The notes: generated by a model not told the origin, from the letters alone. 52,280 bases of DNA from Acidovorax sp. (GCA_004210805.1 SDXZ01000010.1:1-52280); one strand, 5' to 3'; positions 43,803 to 52,280 are shown, counted from the stretch's first letter. A program made the numbers and translations.

Positions 43803-43862
43803 ATAAGCTCCTCAGAGGTTGAATGCAACCTGCAGAAGAATTCTCCAGGTCTAAGCTACAGC

Positions 43863-43878
43863 AGCACTTATCGTGCCA
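43863..43878 (-). promoter_or_regulatory. Sigma-54 (RpoN) promoter of pilA
   Basis: On the minus strand TGGCACGATAAGTGCT matches the consensus TGGCACGnnnnTTGCW at every fixed position but one, with correct GG-to-GC spacing. Its 5' leader of ~50 nt carries the small hairpin AGGTTG-AATG-CAACCT before the GAGGAG ribosome site. PilS/PilR control is the known pattern for such pilin promoters. Confidence 0.88.
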
Positions 43879-43879
43879 G

Positions 43880-44133
43880 CTTCCCTTGCGCCCATAATTG
43901 GCGTCAACATTGATAGTCAGCAATGCAAATGTGCCGGGGAAGCCTCAGCACGTGGATAGTTGCATCTGCGATGACATTTTTGTTCCTTCAAGAGTGTCAC
44001 AAAACGCTTCGTCGCATGCGCGGTGTCGATCTAAAGGTGAGGCTTTCATTGATTTTAGGGTGGATGCGGCCGTACTATCGTCCTCAAAAGGCCGTACCTT
44101 ATGGGGCGCGCCGTTGGCAAGTCATGCTCGGCG
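43880..44133. other. pilA upstream region without a gene
   Basis: About 250 bp between the sigma-54 promoter and the stop of the phosphodiesterase-like gene. It should hold the activator (PilR-type) binding sites, but I cannot single one out. Only short frames without family features occur here. No clear terminator for the signalling operon was found, so readthrough into pilA is possible. Confidence 0.45.
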
Positions 44134-44925
44134 CTAGATCGCAAACTGTTGGCCGGCTTCGAGCCAGTCGATTGCAATAGGCTTTCGGTAGCGAGGTGCA
44201 GTCGAGTCCATCTGCAAGGTGCAGATTTCTGCAAGAATGACGGTTGTCTGAGCTGGCTTAGTGTGGGTTATGAACACCTTACAGTCTGGTAACTCCAAAG
44301 ACTGTAATTCCAAGAGCAAGGTAGTTGGCGACAGGTGTAGGCTTCGACGGGCGAGAGCGCTTTCGCAGTCGCTAAACGCGGTTTCGATGACCAACATGAC
44401 TGCATGTAGCTCGTTTATGCGCTGCCAAAAAGCAGGGTTGCGTTCAGTGTCTCCGCTGAAAACCCACCAGCCTGAGCTTCCCCGGATAGCGTAACCTAGG
44501 GCAGGCACAGTGTGCACCGCAGGTAGTGCCTCAATTGTCAACCCGGCGACCGTACGCTGTTCGCCTGCATGCAGAGGTAAAAAGCGCACAAAAGGTTCAT
44601 CTACTGAGGGAATAGCCCCGAAATCTGGCCAAATAATGTTATTGAAGATGTGCGTGCGGAGCGCATCAATTGTGGCGGGCAACGCGTGGATTTGTAGGGG
44701 AAATTTGCGAAAGGACGAAACCGAATCCACCATCAAGGGTAGCGCAGCAATATGATCCAGATGCGAATGCGTAAGAAAAACATGGTTGATCTCCGTCATT
44801 TCGTTGAGTGTTAGGTCACCCACGCCTGTACCTGCGTCGACCAGAATGTTGTTGTCGATGAGGAAAGACGTTGTCCGGCAGTCTTTGGCGATGGCTCCGG
44901 AGCAGCCCAGCACGCGAACTTTCAT
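44134..44925 (-). CDS. Metallo-beta-lactamase-fold hydrolase, candidate class II cAMP phosphodiesterase
   Basis: 263 aa. The metal motif THSHLDH (His53, His55, Asp57, His58) is complete; further ligands are His in PAVHTVPALGY, Asp in VFSGDTERNP and His in FITHTKP. The opening MKVRVLGCSGAIAKDCRTTS and ETAFSDCESALARRSLHLSP resemble class II cyclic-nucleotide phosphodiesterases rather than lactamases or RNases. It starts 12 bp after the stop of the class III cyclase gene, so one transcript makes both the synthesising and the degrading enzyme. No signal peptide, so cytoplasmic. Alternative: another MBL-fold phosphodiesterase, such as a tRNase-Z-like enzyme. Confidence 0.8.
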   Translation of the reverse strand: MKVRVLGCSGAIAKDCRTTSFLIDNNILVDAGTGVGDLTLNEMTEINHVFLTHSHLDHIAALPLMVDSVSSFRKFPLQIHALPATIDALRTHIFNNIIWPDFGAIPSVDEPFVRFLPLHAGEQRTVAGLTIEALPAVHTVPALGYAIRGSSGWWVFSGDTERNPAFWQRINELHAVMLVIETAFSDCESALARRSLHLSPTTLLLELQSLELPDCKVFITHTKPAQTTVILAEICTLQMDSTAPRYRKPIAIDWLEAGQQFAI

Positions 44926-44937
44926 GGGCTAATCCAT

Positions 44938-47217
44938 CTACTTGACATCGAAACTGGTGGCGCCGTCCCATCCAGGGTCGAAAGTATTTGCTTGACGGGT
45001 CTGCAATCGGGCGGCATAAAGTTTGTAGAGTGCCGAGGGGGGGGCGGTCTGTTGCAAGGTTTTCAGCAGTTTGTAACATTCTGGCCAGTCCTGCGCGCGA
45101 TAAGCACTCAGAAAGTTAGCCCACACGGATAGTTCTTCCTTTTTATACAGTGCATCGGTGTACGGTCCCGTAACAGGCGAATAGATTGCTACTGCCTGGA
45201 CCTTACCCTTCACGCGAACCCGGTCAAGCTCCTGCCACACAAAATCCAATGCCTGGACACGTGTAAATTCACTTACCACGATTTGCACGCCGTAGTGCTT
45301 TGACAAGCCTTCCAAGCGAGATCCTAAGTTAACAGCGTCACCGATGACGGTGTAACTGCGCCTGATGTCTGAGCCCATATCACCAACACACATGGTTCCG
45401 GTGTTAAGCCCTATACCGATGCCAATCTTGGGAAGTCCGCGCTGCTTGTGAGATTGATTAATTTTTTCTACTACGTGCTCCATGTCTAGCGCTGCCTGCA
45501 CCCCTAAGTGCGCGTGGCCCTGTGTAGCTACAGGCGCTCCCCAGAAGGCCATGATGCAGTCGCCCATATACTTATCGATGGTGCCCCTGTGGCTGCGAAT
45601 GATGTGCGTCAATTGACTAAATACGTCGTTGAGAAGTGCTTGAAGCTGTAAGGGCTCCATCAGTTCCGACATTGCGGTGAAGCCCCGCATGTCACAGAAC
45701 ATGACTGTTAATTCTCGATTTGCAGCCTGCATGCTGTACTGCTCAGGTTGCTTTACCATTTCCTCCACCAATTCCGGAGGGACATAGGTGCCAAACAGCG
45801 CGGCCAAGTCTCGTTTAGACCGACTTTCGACAAAGTACCCGTACACCATGTTGAGCGTGAAAGCCAGCACCGTCATTACGATGGCGGTAGCGAGCGGCAT
45901 TGCCAAACCGTGAGCAAGGTACAGCCACAAGTTGGCGGTGATCAGCGTGGCGACACCGCTCAGGCTGAGAAGCAGGGCCGAAGTTGCAGAAAGCGCCGGT
46001 AGAGCAAACGCCAGCAAAAAGCCCGCGGCGATCAGCTGCACTGCGTCGAAGCCAACGGCATAGTCAGGCCGCACGATGTTCATGCCATCCAGAAAGGCGG
46101 ACAGCATATTGGCATGCGTTTCTACGCCAGGATAGGTGAGACCAACGGGAGTCACGCGCAGGTCCAACAGGCCGGGGGTTGTCGAGCCGACCAGCACCAG
46201 TTGGCTCTGCAAACTCTTCGGTGGCAGCTTGCCCTCCAGAATGTTGGACGCGGAAACGTAGCGGAACGATCCGCCGTTGACGTCGCCGGGACCGCGAAAA
46301 GGGATGAGCGTGGCAAGCTTGTCGTCGACCGGCAGGGTCAACGTGCGGCCATCCTGCCGCAGCAAGATGCTTTGTAGCGTGTCGTAGCCGCCTTGGGTAT
46401 TGGCGGGCCCGGCAAAGCCGGGGTGGACCTCCGGCAGTCCCATCGCCGTGCGATACATCGCCAACGCAAGCGATTCGTAATACTTCCCTTGATATTCCGC
46501 AAGCAAAGGCAGCGACCGAACGACTCCATCGTCATCCGTAATGGAGTTAAAAAAGCCAGCGGTGGGCACAGCCTTGGCCAACTCTTCAATATTGCTGCCA
46601 TATCCACCCCATGAGGTCGCCCGCAATGGCAGGCCGCGCAGACGCTCAGCGGGCAAAGCTGGTGCCGGCAACACCCCTTTCGTTCGGCCGTCGCGATCGC
46701 TGGTCAGGTAGTAGCCCAGAACCACTGGCCTACCCTGAAGGGATTGGGCGAACAATGCGTCGTAGTCCAGCGCTGGGGCCAAGCGCGCGAGCTGCTTCTT
46801 GAACTCGACTTGATCGCGTAGGGGGCCTTGGGCCAACCGCTCCAGGTTTGGGAGGCCAGAGCTTCCATCAGTCTCTGCGAAGAGGACGTCGAATCCGACG
46901 ACCGCCACGTGTTGGCGCTCAAACAACTCTCGGGTCAGTGCGGCTAGCTTGTCCCGTCCCCAGGGCCAGTGCCCCACCCGCTCAAGGCTCTTCTCGTCTA
47001 TGTCGACAATGACAATTCGCTCATCCAGCGTGCGGGGCATGGTGGCACGCAGACGGGTGTCGTAGATGATGTTTTCAAGCCGCTCCAGCACCTGGAGATG
47101 AAGGACACCAGAGATATGCAGCAGCGCAAAAACCAGCGGGACCAACGTGACCGCCATGCGTCGCCCATGGCGCCTGAACAGATTTGAGAGCCGGCGTAAC
47201 ACAGAGGGCTGTGGCAA
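44938..47217 (-). CDS. CHASE2-class III adenylate/guanylate cyclase
   Basis: 759 aa from TTG 47217; GTG 47202 and ATG 47157 are alternatives, none with a good ribosome site. TM1 at residues ~21-42; a CHASE2 extracytoplasmic sensor at ~45-385 (IVIVDIDEKSLERVGHWPWG, GFDVLFAETD, LVLVGSTTPGLLDLRVTPVG); three TM helices at ~395-475; a cyclase domain at ~495-690. Both metal aspartates are present (VMFCDMRGFTAMSEL; YMGDCIMAFWGAP), as is the transition-state Asn/Arg in AVNLGSRLEGLS. Product is probably cAMP, but cAMP versus cGMP cannot be settled by eye. A helical tail of ~60 residues follows, with a G8 run in its codons (45037-45044). Fourth gene of the signalling operon. Confidence 0.92.
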   Translation of the reverse strand: MPQPSVLRRLSNLFRRHGRRMAVTLVPLVFALLHISGVLHLQVLERLENIIYDTRLRATMPRTLDERIVIVDIDEKSLERVGHWPWGRDKLAALTRELFERQHVAVVGFDVLFAETDGSSGLPNLERLAQGPLRDQVEFKKQLARLAPALDYDALFAQSLQGRPVVLGYYLTSDRDGRTKGVLPAPALPAERLRGLPLRATSWGGYGSNIEELAKAVPTAGFFNSITDDDGVVRSLPLLAEYQGKYYESLALAMYRTAMGLPEVHPGFAGPANTQGGYDTLQSILLRQDGRTLTLPVDDKLATLIPFRGPGDVNGGSFRYVSASNILEGKLPPKSLQSQLVLVGSTTPGLLDLRVTPVGLTYPGVETHANMLSAFLDGMNIVRPDYAVGFDAVQLIAAGFLLAFALPALSATSALLLSLSGVATLITANLWLYLAHGLAMPLATAIVMTVLAFTLNMVYGYFVESRSKRDLAALFGTYVPPELVEEMVKQPEQYSMQAANRELTVMFCDMRGFTAMSELMEPLQLQALLNDVFSQLTHIIRSHRGTIDKYMGDCIMAFWGAPVATQGHAHLGVQAALDMEHVVEKINQSHKQRGLPKIGIGIGLNTGTMCVGDMGSDIRRSYTVIGDAVNLGSRLEGLSKHYGVQIVVSEFTRVQALDFVWQELDRVRVKGKVQAVAIYSPVTGPYTDALYKKEELSVWANFLSAYRAQDWPECYKLLKTLQQTAPPSALYKLYAARLQTRQANTFDPGWDGATSFDVK

Positions 47218-47264
47218 GGGGCTGAAATAAACCGCCTAAGAGCCGCGCAGCCTGTTCGCGGCGA

Positions 47265-47921
47265 TCAGGTTTGTTCGAACTGCATCTCGGTACCTGCCAA
47301 CTCCAGGCGGTCGCCGTTCTTGAGCGGAACCGGTGAGGCGCCGATGGAAGCGCCGTTGAGCAGCGGCATGTCGGGGCCTTCCACATGGGCTAAAACAAAG
47401 CCCTGATGCCGTTTGGTGATCGAAGCGACAGCGACACCTGGCTTGCCAATGGTGGTAACCACCTTTTGCAGAGAGACTTCCCGTCCGGCTGCTGCGCCAG
47501 ACATGACGCGAATCACCGCTGAAATCGCTGCGGCCGCTGGCGCAGTACCCAAAGGCGCGGGCCGGGACGCAGTGCCCAGTGGCGGCAACATGCCCGGCTT
47601 GAATATCATGGTCTTTTCGAAGTTCTGACCCTCGGCTTCGTGCAAGAAACGGATCTTGTACTTACCCACTTCAATGGTGTCGCCGTTGCGCAATTCCTGG
47701 CGCTTCACGGCCTTCGCATTCACGTAGGTACCGTTGGTGCTGCCCAGGTCTTCGATTTCGACGTCCTGGCCCAGCATGTGGATCACAGCGTGCTCGCCGC
47801 TGACCGCAAGGTTGTCGATCACGATATCGTTGTAAGGCCGACGGCCGACCGTAGTCCGCTCCTTGGTCAGTTGCACTTCCTTGATCACAACCCCGTCGAT
47901 TGAAACGATCATTTTCGGCAT
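47265..47921 (-). CDS. Twin-FHA-domain phosphothreonine reader
   Basis: 218 aa from ATG 47921 (AGGAGT upstream). The first FHA domain is canonical: Gly26-Arg27 in TVGRRPYNDIVI, Ser41/His44 in AVSGEHAVI and LGSTNGTYVN at residues 59-68, so it should bind phosphothreonine peptides. After an Ala/Pro linker a second FHA-like domain (residues ~145-215) is degenerate: TTIGKPGVAVASITKRHQGF lacks the R-S-H set and PLLNGASIGASPVPLKNGDR replaces the STNG loop. A Thr-rich stretch (NFEKTMIFKPG) between the domains is a good kinase target. It lies between PP2C and cyclase genes, as the natural output adaptor of the kinase. Confidence 0.92.
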   Translation of the reverse strand: MPKMIVSIDGVVIKEVQLTKERTTVGRRPYNDIVIDNLAVSGEHAVIHMLGQDVEIEDLGSTNGTYVNAKAVKRQELRNGDTIEVGKYKIRFLHEAEGQNFEKTMIFKPGMLPPLGTASRPAPLGTAPAAAAISAVIRVMSGAAAGREVSLQKVVTTIGKPGVAVASITKRHQGFVLAHVEGPDMPLLNGASIGASPVPLKNGDRLELAGTEMQFEQT

Positions 47922-47964
47922 GATCCACTCCTGATGTAATGAATAGTTGTTGTGGTCGGGACCA

Positions 47965-48774
47965 TCACGCGGCCCCAAGCAATCGGGACATAAGGCCGCG
48001 CTTCTTGCCTCCCGCGGCGGCTTGCACCAGCAGTACGCTCACATTATCACGGCCGCCATTTGCGTTGGCTGTATCGATGAGCAGTGTGGCTTTTTCCTCT
48101 AGCGGCAGCGGCGCACGCACCAGCTCGGCGAGATCTGCATCAGCGACCATGTCCGTGAGCCCGTCCGAGCACATGAGGAACAAGTCGTTTGGTGCCACCT
48201 GGAACTCGTTCACTTCCATCATGACGTTGGGCTCAACGCCGAGCGCGCGCGTGACCAGATTCCGGTTGGCTGAGAGGGCTGCTTGCTGCGCCGTCAGCAA
48301 ACCTGCGTCTACCTGCTCCTGCAGCCATGAGTGGTCGCGTGTGATTTGTTGCATGGTGCCGTCGCGCAGCCGGTAGCAACGGGAGTCGCCGATATGCCCC
48401 AGTATCAGTCGGCTGCCATGGAACACGCCCACCACCAGCGTGGTACCCATGCCGGCGTATTGAGGGTTGGATAGCGATGCACCCAGGATGGCGTGATTGG
48501 CGTTTTCGACGCAGATCTCCAAGGCGCGTCGCACGTCCGTAGATTGCGGTGCCGTGCCTGCTTGCCCCAGCCAGCGGGCCATCTCGGTCCGGATAAAGGT
48601 CGTGGCCATCCCGCTGGCCACTTCTCCGGCGTTGTAGCCGCCCATTCCATCGGCCAAGATGGCTACTTGCGCATCGCGGTCGACCGCCACCGCATCTTCG
48701 TTGTTGGTGCGCACGCGGCCTTTATCGGTCCGCGAGAAAAATTCATAGGTCATGGAGGTAGGGGCGAGCGTCAT
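47965..48774 (-). CDS. PP2C-family Ser/Thr protein phosphatase
   Basis: 269 aa from ATG 48774, whose ATGA overlaps the kinase stop; ATG 48753 (MTYEFFSRTDKG) is the alternative supported by family alignment. All PP2C metal motifs are present: TNNEDA (residues 23-28), ILADGMGGYNAGE (Asp42, Gly43), GHIGDSRCYRL, MCSDGLTDMV and GGRDNVSVLLV. It is a soluble Mg/Mn-dependent enzyme of the PstP/PppA type that should reverse the neighbouring kinase. Translational coupling to the kinase gene implies matched amounts of writer and eraser. Confidence 0.94.
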   Translation of the reverse strand: MTLAPTSMTYEFFSRTDKGRVRTNNEDAVAVDRDAQVAILADGMGGYNAGEVASGMATTFIRTEMARWLGQAGTAPQSTDVRRALEICVENANHAILGASLSNPQYAGMGTTLVVGVFHGSRLILGHIGDSRCYRLRDGTMQQITRDHSWLQEQVDAGLLTAQQAALSANRNLVTRALGVEPNVMMEVNEFQVAPNDLFLMCSDGLTDMVADADLAELVRAPLPLEEKATLLIDTANANGGRDNVSVLLVQAAAGGKKRGLMSRLLGAA

Positions 48775-51491
48775 CGAGCGCCAGAAATCGGCGGAGATGC
48801 CGCACCCCGTCCAGCGGGGGATTCCATCACAGTTTGCTGATAATCCGCCATTTCAAGCCCTGTTGCATCGCGGTCCGCATCATAGACGACTGCTTCCGCC
48901 TGGGGTGCCTGGCCCGTCGCAGCGGCTGCCTCCCGCAGATCGGCGGCAAATTGCCGTCCAGTTTGGTAGCGAGCCTCGGGTTTTTTCTCCAGTGCCAGCG
49001 CCAACGCGCGCGCTACAGCTGGTGAGAGCTCCGGTCTCAGCTGACGTATGTCCGGCGCGTTCACGCTGGCGATCTTGTGCATGAGTTCGGTCATCGATTC
49101 GCCGCGAAGCGGCAGCGACCCGGCCAGCAACTGGAACAGGGTCACGCCCAGAGAGTACAGATCCGATCTGCCGTCTACCTTCTTGCCCGCAAGTTGCTCG
49201 GGTGACATGAAGCTGGGGGTCCCGAGCACAAGCCCTGTGCGTGTCTTGCTCGAATCCGTGATGCGCGCGATGCCGAAATCAGTCACCTTCACAGAGTCTG
49301 TGGCGGCGTCGAACATGATGTTGGCGGGCTTGATGTCGCGGTGCACCACGTTGTGGGCGTGGGCATAGTCCAGCGCTTCGGCCACGCGCGCTCCGATGGA
49401 CAGCACTGTCGCCACCGGCAAAAGCTGCGCAGCATGGCACGCCTGCGTCAGGTCGGCGCCTTTGAGGAATTCCATGGCGATGTAAGCCAGATCGTGCTCT
49501 TCCCCGGCGTCGAAAATCGTCACGATGAAGGGATGCTGCAGGCGCCCCGCAGTTTCTGCCTCGCGGAAAAAGCGGGCTCTGGCGTCCACGAGCGCGTCGC
49601 CCTCGAACTCTTCCCCCAAAGCCAATGTCTTGATGGCCACGACGCGCCCGATCTTCGGGTCACGCCCCAGGTACACCACGCCCATTGCGCCCTTGCCAAG
49701 CTCCTTGTCGATCTGATAGCGCCCCAGCATGGGAATGCCGGCGGCCACATCGCCAGGCAGGTGCGGAATCGACGTCGTCAGCGGCGGGAGTGACGACGGC
49801 GGCGTGCTGCTGGGCGTGTCTGCGTTTTGCAGATGGGCCCGAACGCGCTTGTACCGCGCGCGTGCATCCTTGTAGTCGCGGTTGTGCTGCAGGATGTGCT
49901 TGTACACCGCCTTGGCCTTGGCGAAGTTGCGTTTGCGTTCAAAGTCCTGCGCCAAGTGATAGAGGTTGTCCATCAACGCGTCACCAGGTGGCACTTTGCG
50001 CAAGCGATCAAATGCCATGTCCAGTTGGCCTTGCCCCTGTAACGCCAGCCCCATCATGCGGTCCGTTTCGGCGGTTTCAGCGGACGAGTCCGACGCGCCG
50101 CCACCGTCCAGCATGCGCAGGGCGGTCAACGCCGCTGCGCCCGCGGCCAATGCAAGTGCAGCGGGTGCCAACTGGGCCGCCAGCGCAGCGTAGCGCAGCA
50201 GGCTCCATTCAGTTCCCACCACCAAGAGCAAAAGGGATCCGCTCGCCACCCACGCTGTGGGCTGGGAGAACCTAGGGAGGACCAGCCCCACCCACAACAG
50301 CGCGCCCAACAATGCGCCCCACGAGGCCAGCGGTGCCCAGGAGGGGCTCTGCACGGTCAGCCCCTGGCGCATGGCCGACACCGTGTGTGCGAGCAGCTCA
50401 ACGGGGTACATCGTCCGTGGGCTGGCTTGGCTCCGTGGGGCATTTTGGGACTCGCTGGTCTCGCCGATGAGCACAACCTTGTCTTTAAAACCCTGCAGCG
50501 GTACCTTGCCCCCGACCACCTGCGCGAACGATGTCACCGGAAATGGCAAGGCTCCGCCAGGAGCGGCATAAAAGCGGGGTCGCATGACAGCCGAGGCGTC
50601 CGTAGCTATGTGTAGCCCACCCATGCGGACACCGGAGCGGTCATCTGCTACCCGCAGCTCGTTCTGGCCAATATGCAGGCTGTGCGCCGCGACAAGGAGC
50701 GCCAGCGACGGCACTGCGACGTTGTCGTACTGCAGAAGGAGGGGGATCTCGCGGACCTGGCCGTCGTCGTCGGCTTGCGCAAGGTTGTGGCCAACGCCCG
50801 CTGCTGCGGCCCCGATGGCCGCCAACGGATATTGGGTCGAAGTTGCGGGCACCGAAAAACCTGCTGGCGCCGGCACGTCGCTGCGGTGGGCATAGGCGGG
50901 CAGCGCGGTCCGCGTCCCGCCGGTCAGTGCGTATCGAGAGGCCAGAAACACATTGCCAGCCCGCCTGATACTGGCTGCAAGCGCCGCATCGGTGTCCAGC
51001 GCTTGCTCGGCCTCTGCTGTAGTTCGGTTCAGCTCCGCAGCGAGCGGTGAGCCGTCGCCCGCCCGCGCAAGCGCCTCCCGAATCTTGCGGATATAGGTCA
51101 GGCTGCGATCAGACTGTGGTTCGGCGAACGAGGAGGTGAGGACAATGCTTTTGGCGCCCGCAGCGGAAAGCTGATCAATCAGCTTTGCGTGTACATCGCG
51201 GGGCCATGGCCAGGGGCCCAAAGTGGCCAGACTGGCGTCGTCAATGCCGATGATGGCAATTTCGCCCAGGGGCTGCGGTGCGGCAACGCTGGTTGCCGCA
51301 TCGTACAGGCGGTGTTCCAGCGATTGGAGGACGCCAGTCGCTGCTGCTAGGGCAACCACCGCGGTCGCAATCAACGCACCTCGGAAACCCTCGGTACGCC
51401 AAATGCCAAGCCGCCGTCCCGAGGTTGTTCGTCCCACTTGTTGTTGTTCCGCTCTCTGTATTGAAAAATTGGAAGCAATATCCACGCCCAA
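48771..51491 (-). CDS. CHASE2-Ser/Thr protein kinase with TPR-like linker
   Basis: 906 aa from TTG 51491 (GTG 51485 and 51437 are alternatives). TM1 at ~38-57; CHASE2 sensor ~58-385 (IAIIGIDDASLATLGPWPWP, KDKVVLIGETSESQNAPRSQ); three TM helices at ~390-465; a helical TPR-like region ~475-560 (NLYHLAQDFERKRNFAKAKA, VYKHILQHNRDYKDARARYK); a Hanks kinase domain ~590-850 with the Gly loop LGKGAMGVVYLG, catalytic Lys in VVAIKTL, HRDIKPAN, DFGIAR and SPEQ. All catalytic residues are present, so it should be active. Unlike PknB-type kinases the catalytic domain is C-terminal and the sensor N-terminal, copying the cyclase two genes downstream. First gene of the operon. Confidence 0.93.
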   Translation of the reverse strand: MGVDIASNFSIQRAEQQQVGRTTSGRRLGIWRTEGFRGALIATAVVALAAATGVLQSLEHRLYDAATSVAAPQPLGEIAIIGIDDASLATLGPWPWPRDVHAKLIDQLSAAGAKSIVLTSSFAEPQSDRSLTYIRKIREALARAGDGSPLAAELNRTTAEAEQALDTDAALAASIRRAGNVFLASRYALTGGTRTALPAYAHRSDVPAPAGFSVPATSTQYPLAAIGAAAAGVGHNLAQADDDGQVREIPLLLQYDNVAVPSLALLVAAHSLHIGQNELRVADDRSGVRMGGLHIATDASAVMRPRFYAAPGGALPFPVTSFAQVVGGKVPLQGFKDKVVLIGETSESQNAPRSQASPRTMYPVELLAHTVSAMRQGLTVQSPSWAPLASWGALLGALLWVGLVLPRFSQPTAWVASGSLLLLVVGTEWSLLRYAALAAQLAPAALALAAGAAALTALRMLDGGGASDSSAETAETDRMMGLALQGQGQLDMAFDRLRKVPPGDALMDNLYHLAQDFERKRNFAKAKAVYKHILQHNRDYKDARARYKRVRAHLQNADTPSSTPPSSLPPLTTSIPHLPGDVAAGIPMLGRYQIDKELGKGAMGVVYLGRDPKIGRVVAIKTLALGEEFEGDALVDARARFFREAETAGRLQHPFIVTIFDAGEEHDLAYIAMEFLKGADLTQACHAAQLLPVATVLSIGARVAEALDYAHAHNVVHRDIKPANIMFDAATDSVKVTDFGIARITDSSKTRTGLVLGTPSFMSPEQLAGKKVDGRSDLYSLGVTLFQLLAGSLPLRGESMTELMHKIASVNAPDIRQLRPELSPAVARALALALEKKPEARYQTGRQFAADLREAAAATGQAPQAEAVVYDADRDATGLEMADYQQTVMESPAGRGAASPPISGAR

Positions 51492-51659
51492 ACCGGGTCA
51501 AGTCCACGAGGGCGACGGGACGTGGAGCTGCTTGCCGCCTGGGGGGCTGCATGCCCTTCTTGTCGTCTTGGACGGCTGGGGTTCGGCATGATTGCCAATT
51601 TTGTCAGTCTGCCTACAACACCTCATTGACCCACAGGCTGCGGGCAGGATCAGCCCGCT

Positions 51660-51703
51660 AAAAAAACAAAGCGCCCGGAACCTGAGTTCCGGGCGCTTTG
51701 TTT
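51660..51703 (-). terminator. Strong intrinsic terminator after sucD
   Basis: An 18-bp perfect stem (arms AAACAAAGCGCCCGGAAC and GTTCCGGGCGCTTTGTTT) with loop CTGA; on the minus strand it continues into a run of T. It ends the sucD transcript 74 bp after the stop and isolates it from the signalling operon, whose promoter must lie between 51492 and 51659. Confidence 0.93.
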
Positions 51704-51776
51704 GAGGTCGGTTGGCTCCCGGGTGCGGGAACTATCACGCTGCCACTGCGCCGACAAGCGACGCCGCGGGGGCGCT

Positions 51777-52280
51777 TTACTTGAGCTGAGCCTTGAGCAG
51801 CTTGCCCAGTTCCGACGGATTGCGGGTGATGATGAACCCCGACTCTTCCATGATGGCGAGCTTGGCATCGGCCGTGTCGGCACCACCGGAGATCAGGGCA
51901 CCTGCGTGGCCCATGCGCTTGCCGGGAGGGGCGGTAACGCCAGCGATGAAGCCCACGATAGGCTTCTTCATGTTGGCCTTGCACCACTGGGCGGCTTCGG
52001 CCTCGTCAGGACCGCCGATTTCGCCGATCATGATCACGGCATCGGTGTCCGGGTCGTCGTTGAAAGCCTTCATCACGTCGATGTGCTTCAAGCCATTGAT
52101 GGGGTCGCCACCAATGCCCACGGCGCTCGACTGGCCCAGGCCCACTTCGGTCAGCATGGCCACGGCTTCGTACGTCAGCGTGCCGGAGCGGCTCACGACG
52201 CCGATGCGGCCCTTGCGGTGGATGTGGCCGGGCATGATGCCGATCTTGATTTCGTCGGGCGTGATCAGGCCGGGGCAGTT
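51777..52280 (-). CDS. sucD: Succinyl-CoA ligase alpha subunit SucD, C-terminal part
   Basis: The last 167 codons are in the window; the 5' end lies beyond the right edge. Landmarks: [20 protein letters not shown] at the edge, [40 protein letters not shown], and [20 protein letters not shown], which holds the His that is phosphorylated during catalysis. With SucC it makes ATP or GTP from succinyl-CoA in the TCA cycle. sucC is expected just upstream, outside this window. Confidence 0.96.
   Translation of the reverse strand, partial: NCPGLITPDEIKIGIMPGHIHRKGRIGVVSRSGTLTYEAVAMLTEVGLGQSSAVGIGGDPINGLKHIDVMKAFNDDPDTDAVIMIGEIGGPDEAEAAQWCKANMKKPIVGFIAGVTAPPGKRMGHAGALISGGADTADAKLAIMEESGFIITRNPSELGKLLKAQLK

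Noticed and set aside
44134-51491. Type VI secretion control genes
   Set aside because: The kinase-phosphatase-FHA trio recalls PpkA/PppA/Fha, but no Tss or Tag gene is within the window, and the cyclase and phosphodiesterase partners point to a different module.

Overview
This is a 52 kb, GC-rich, gene-dense chromosomal window from a betaproteobacterium. Gene content and protein wording point to Burkholderiales, family Comamonadaceae (Acidovorax-like): glnE beside a yhdP/AsmA-type giant gene, two DUF-type proteins (DUF3717/DUF1289, DUF2007) common in that family, a TfpX/TfpZ-type pilin accessory protein, and dispersed copies of a short repeat I associate with Acidovorax relatives. The genus call is an inference. 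No rRNA, tRNA, CRISPR array, transposase or integrase was seen.

Layout. 1-7042: yhdP (-, runs off the left edge) and glnE (+), divergent. 7119-13726: an efflux locus, with a palindromic operator, a CerR-type TetR repressor, a TolC/NodT outer-membrane lipoprotein, an HlyD-type adaptor and an RND pump, tightly packed. 13835-15998: a degenerate HD-GYP protein and an exported glutathione peroxidase. 16222-23124: an eight-gene lipid/oxidative-stress type cluster (flavoprotein, DUF1365, cyclopropane-fatty-acid synthase, chalcone-isomerase-like, MFS, DUF3833 lipoprotein, SDR, NTF2-like) with 4-nt overlaps; its first gene has lost its FAD-binding N-terminus. 23147-29901 (-): a TRAP transporter plus shikimate dehydrogenase, a HPPD-like protein and a sugar-isomerase-fold dehydratase, read as quinate/shikimate catabolism to protocatechuate, with a TetR regulator and a palindromic operator. 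29948-34752: GST, purB, an acyltransferase of lower GC, yaeQ and two small cysteine-rich proteins. 34931-36514: a yybP-ykoY (Mn2+) riboswitch ahead of terC and an orphan gene, ended by a strong terminator. 36716-39194: a small membrane protein, an M48 protease (BepA-like) and moaC. 39292-43878: a lower-GC type IV pilin locus with a sigma-54 promoter. 44134-51491 (-): a five-gene signalling operon. 51777-52280: the end of sucD (-), with a strong terminator.

Most unusual parts. (1) The signalling operon joins a CHASE2-Ser/Thr kinase, a PP2C phosphatase, a twin-FHA protein, a CHASE2-class III cyclase and a metallo-beta-lactamase-fold cyclic-nucleotide phosphodiesterase candidate: two writers, two erasers and one reader, two of them sharing the same extracytoplasmic sensor type, pointing at pilA. 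(2) A ~50 bp dispersed repeat has been captured as coding sequence three times: the C-terminus of the efflux adaptor and the signal peptides of two exported proteins, once in the antisense direction. (3) A Mn2+ riboswitch appears to control an uncharacterised gene together with terC. (4) Two proteins keep their family fold but have lost catalytic motifs (HD-GYP; the membrane-fused spermidine-synthase-like protein).
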